Source: Xylocopa sonorina
Taxonomy: Eukaryota > Arthropoda > Insecta > Hymenoptera > Apidae
DNA length: 64,000 nt
Direction: 5' to 3'
NCBI RefSeq assembly: GCF_050948175.1
Contig: NC_135198.1
Location: 7,825,001 to 7,889,000 of the forward strand
Under the pieces are notes generated by a model, which saw nothing but the letters and a program-made list of their open reading frames with translations, had not been told where the DNA came from and ran no database searches. Below are positions 61,511 through 64,000 of this stretch, in pieces. Numbering within the stretch: the stretch's first letter is position 1; the number at the start of each line of letters is the position of its first letter. Made by a program: the position numbers and the translations under genes.

Positions 61511-64000
61511 AGGTGTTTCGAGAATTCTAGTGTGTCTAGTTTGGAAATGTTTGGTCCTTTATTGAGTCATTTCTTAATAATCGAGTTTTCCATTCTGTGG
61601 TTAATATCGACATCACTTGATTAGATTTTCTATTCGTTTTTAATCGTGATTAACGAATACATCTCTGTTGCAAAGCGCAGAGTAGCGTGTATACGAAATT
61701 CAGGGTACGTCTGACTATGTACGAACCGCTACTACTCGCGTCAGCTGATTTCTGGGTTTTACCTCGAGCTTCGTTGACATCGAGTTTCCTAATGGGTTTT
61801 TGGCATCTGTCAAACGTCGAATGGGTTCAACAGACATCTCTCACGGTGCTTGAAAGCTTCGTTGCGCGATTTTGAACTTCTCTTCCATCTTGAGGAATGA
61901 CACTACTACAGCGATTTAATTGGTAACGAAATATCGGTTCGTGCTAATTTCTACGTGGTTAAACAATCAGAGAAAAAATCTGGGATATCGATAATTCGTT
62001 AGCGAGGCGAGATACATTTTTCGCCATTTAATCGCGTTCGAATTATTTCATAGTTAACGGAACATTAATCTTTCGAAAGTTTCTCTCGTCGAGCGGAAAT
62101 TCGAAATCGTACGGATCCACAGTGACGTTTCCTGCGCAGGCGGACGGTGAAAATCACAGGCACGGATCGGTTTCTGGCTGTCGAAATTGAATCTTTTCAA
62201 TTATCGACAGCCGTTCGACGCGTACCGGGCTTTTAACAGTTGTCTTGTAACTCGATAGTCTTTTGATTTCAACGTGCTCGTTTCGATCCTCTCCTTTCTT
62301 CACGTCCAATGGAAGGTGGTTTGCTAAAAAGATACTTCGAAAACGGATACGTATCAGCGCTTTCAACCCTTCCTCGCGCAAAGTGGAAGTTCAGTTTGGA
62401 CGCTCGAGTGTCAATAATGCAAGCAGCGATCCTGGCCCTGTCGGTCTGACAAACTCGATCGCCTGGCGTGGTCGTCCACGTTGAAACTGCGCCCTGTATC
62501 CACCAATTACAAGTGGTTGTGTCTACTAGCGATACGTCTCTTTGGATGGCTGCTGTTACGCGTTTCTGTCAGCGTGTCTGGTAATGCTTAGAATCATTGC
62601 TTGCTTTCGTACACGTGCAATTACACTCGCGCACGCGACGATACGAGTTACGATGGAAAATACATTCTTGTTTCTTAGAATTCCAATTTCTCATGACCCT
62701 CGAAAATCGAAAGAAACAACGCTGAGAAAAGTATTAACAAAAATTCTCGAGAAATCGCGAGTGTCCCAAACGAATTTTAATTAGTTGGATCGCAGTCCGA
62801 TTTCCCAGGAGGCAATTAATTTCTTGAGATACAAGTATGCGGTTAATGAAGCGGGCTATCCGTTTCTTCCAACTTTTAATCGGTTATCTAATTAATTAAC
62901 TTGTACTCGAGACAAGATAAGCGAAGAGGAACACTTTCTTCTGATTTTTTTTTCACCTGCGATGTTAGCCAGTAATTTCGTCGAATTGTAGCTCGCGCGG
63001 GTAATTAAACCGCGGTTCATCGCGGCACTGGCCAACCTAATTTCTAATACCGCGCGTGCTTCACGCGTCGAACTTGCCCGCGTGTTACGCATAAATTTCG
63101 CAGCACAAAGTGCACGCGCTTACGCGTTGCGTTGGGGTGGTTTCCGAAACGGAATTCCTGTCCCGCCCAAACCCCGCCACGGGTCCGCTCGACGATTCCC
63201 GTTACCAAAGCGGGAGTAACGCGTTTCGTGGATCGCGACAAAGGTGCACACCCGTTCCTCGATGCTCGAGAAAATTACTGGCATTCTTCGAAACTGGCGT
63301 TCGTTAACGTCGTACCCGCGACGCGGTGTTGTTAAACGCGGGACTGCGTTCGATCGATGGTTTTCGTTGCACCTCGTTCCTCGCGATTTTCGACTTGCAC
63401 GATGATATCGTGTTTCGCAAAAATTCAGTTAACGTGAGTGCACCAAGTCGAGTAATAAAATTCCTCGTTAAAATGATGTTTACCCAGATTCTCGCGAACC
63501 CTTTTCGAGTGCATCACCAGCGTTCTGTAATCAGATTGGCAAATACAAATTAATATCTTTCGTGTACGATATTTCGGGGTAATTTTACTGATTCAATAAA
63601 TGATTCTCCTTTTACGCGTGCTCCTGTTTTTCCGGTTCGAGCGTACGCGAAAATATTCCCAATGCAATTTCACCAATAGAATGTAATTCTCGTAAAGCTG
63701 ATACGCGAGCCAGGACGGGAACCAGCGACGAACTATCCGATTTATTGTGAAATTTACGAAGCCATAATAATAACGGGGCTGAAGTTGATATCGGGTATTG
63801 GCGTCCGTGAAACTAATTGAAATATTTGCCGATATTCGACCAAACGTTCGACGTACATCACGGGGAGTTTAAAAGTTCCGCGGTCGCGTCCAGCGACCGT
63901 CGTCCATTTTATTAGAACCGCCCAGCTGCCGTCGAGGGTACGAATTTCACGAATTATATTCGCGTTCGTTCGCTTCGAGTCACGATGCTCGAAGAAAGCA
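61511..64000. other. Spacer, no gene recognised
   Basis: Frames do not exceed about 80 codons and lack domains. A CpG-rich stretch lies at about 62.98-63.36 kb. A 15-bp palindrome, CACGAT and ATCGTG around GAT, lies at 63398-63412. Nothing else is evident. Confidence 0.55.

Noticed and set aside
1..64000. Bacterial gene cluster, prophage or CRISPR array
   Set aside because: No ribosome-binding-site spaced gene series, no long adjacent frames and no regularly spaced repeats are present; the composition and layout are those of animal nuclear DNA.

Overview
The window looks like non-coding nuclear DNA from an animal, most probably an insect and plausibly a bee or another hymenopteran. The reasons are the moderately AT-rich background, the very frequent CpG dinucleotides (CGCG, TCGA and ACGT runs everywhere), dispersed short microsatellites and poly-T/poly-A tracts, and the lack of any dense gene layout. 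I see no operons, no recognisable bacterial or viral genes, no rRNA, no tRNA I can defend and no CRISPR array. The taxon is inferred from composition and not from a recognised gene. No protein domain of a known family could be identified with confidence, so most of the window is best read as intergenic or long-intron sequence.

One place stands out. Around 44.9-46.34 kb there is a GC-rich upstream block with short direct repeats and a good TATA box (TATAAATA, 45190-45197). The first ATG downstream of it (45332) opens by far the longest reading frame of the window, 332 codons. Its TGA stop (46328-46330) is followed one base later by AATAAA (46332-46337). This layout could be a compact single-exon gene for a small membrane or secreted protein of no family I recognise. 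It remains a hypothesis.

A second, weaker candidate lies at 15.4-16.4 kb. A 195-base open frame carries a peptide resembling the RNase H signature of retroelements, and it is followed at once by an ATG-initiated 225-codon frame with fairly coding-like codons.

Region by region: 1-3.1 kb, AT-rich spacer. 3.1-3.76 kb, GC-rich block with two perfect CRE palindromes. 3.76-13.3 kb, AT-rich spacer with POU-octamer-like sites, a Hox/Exd-like site, short palindromes and a TATA-like site. 13.3-14.6 kb, mixed composition. 15.4-16.4 kb, the retroelement-like fragment and ORF. 16.4-24.5 kb, spacer. 24.5-25.7 kb, GC-rich block with a CA microsatellite. 25.7-44.6 kb, spacer with GC-richer islands near 26.5, 30.6-31.8, 39.8 and 42.1 kb. 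44.65-46.34 kb, the candidate promoter and gene. 46.3-57.2 kb, spacer. 57.2-58.65 kb, CpG-dense block open in three overlapping frames. 58.65-64 kb, spacer.

The octamer ATTTGCAT/ATGCAAAT is more frequent than composition predicts, and paired CRE and Exd/Hox-like words occur. This would suit a regulatory neighbourhood of a developmental or neural gene, but that is inference.
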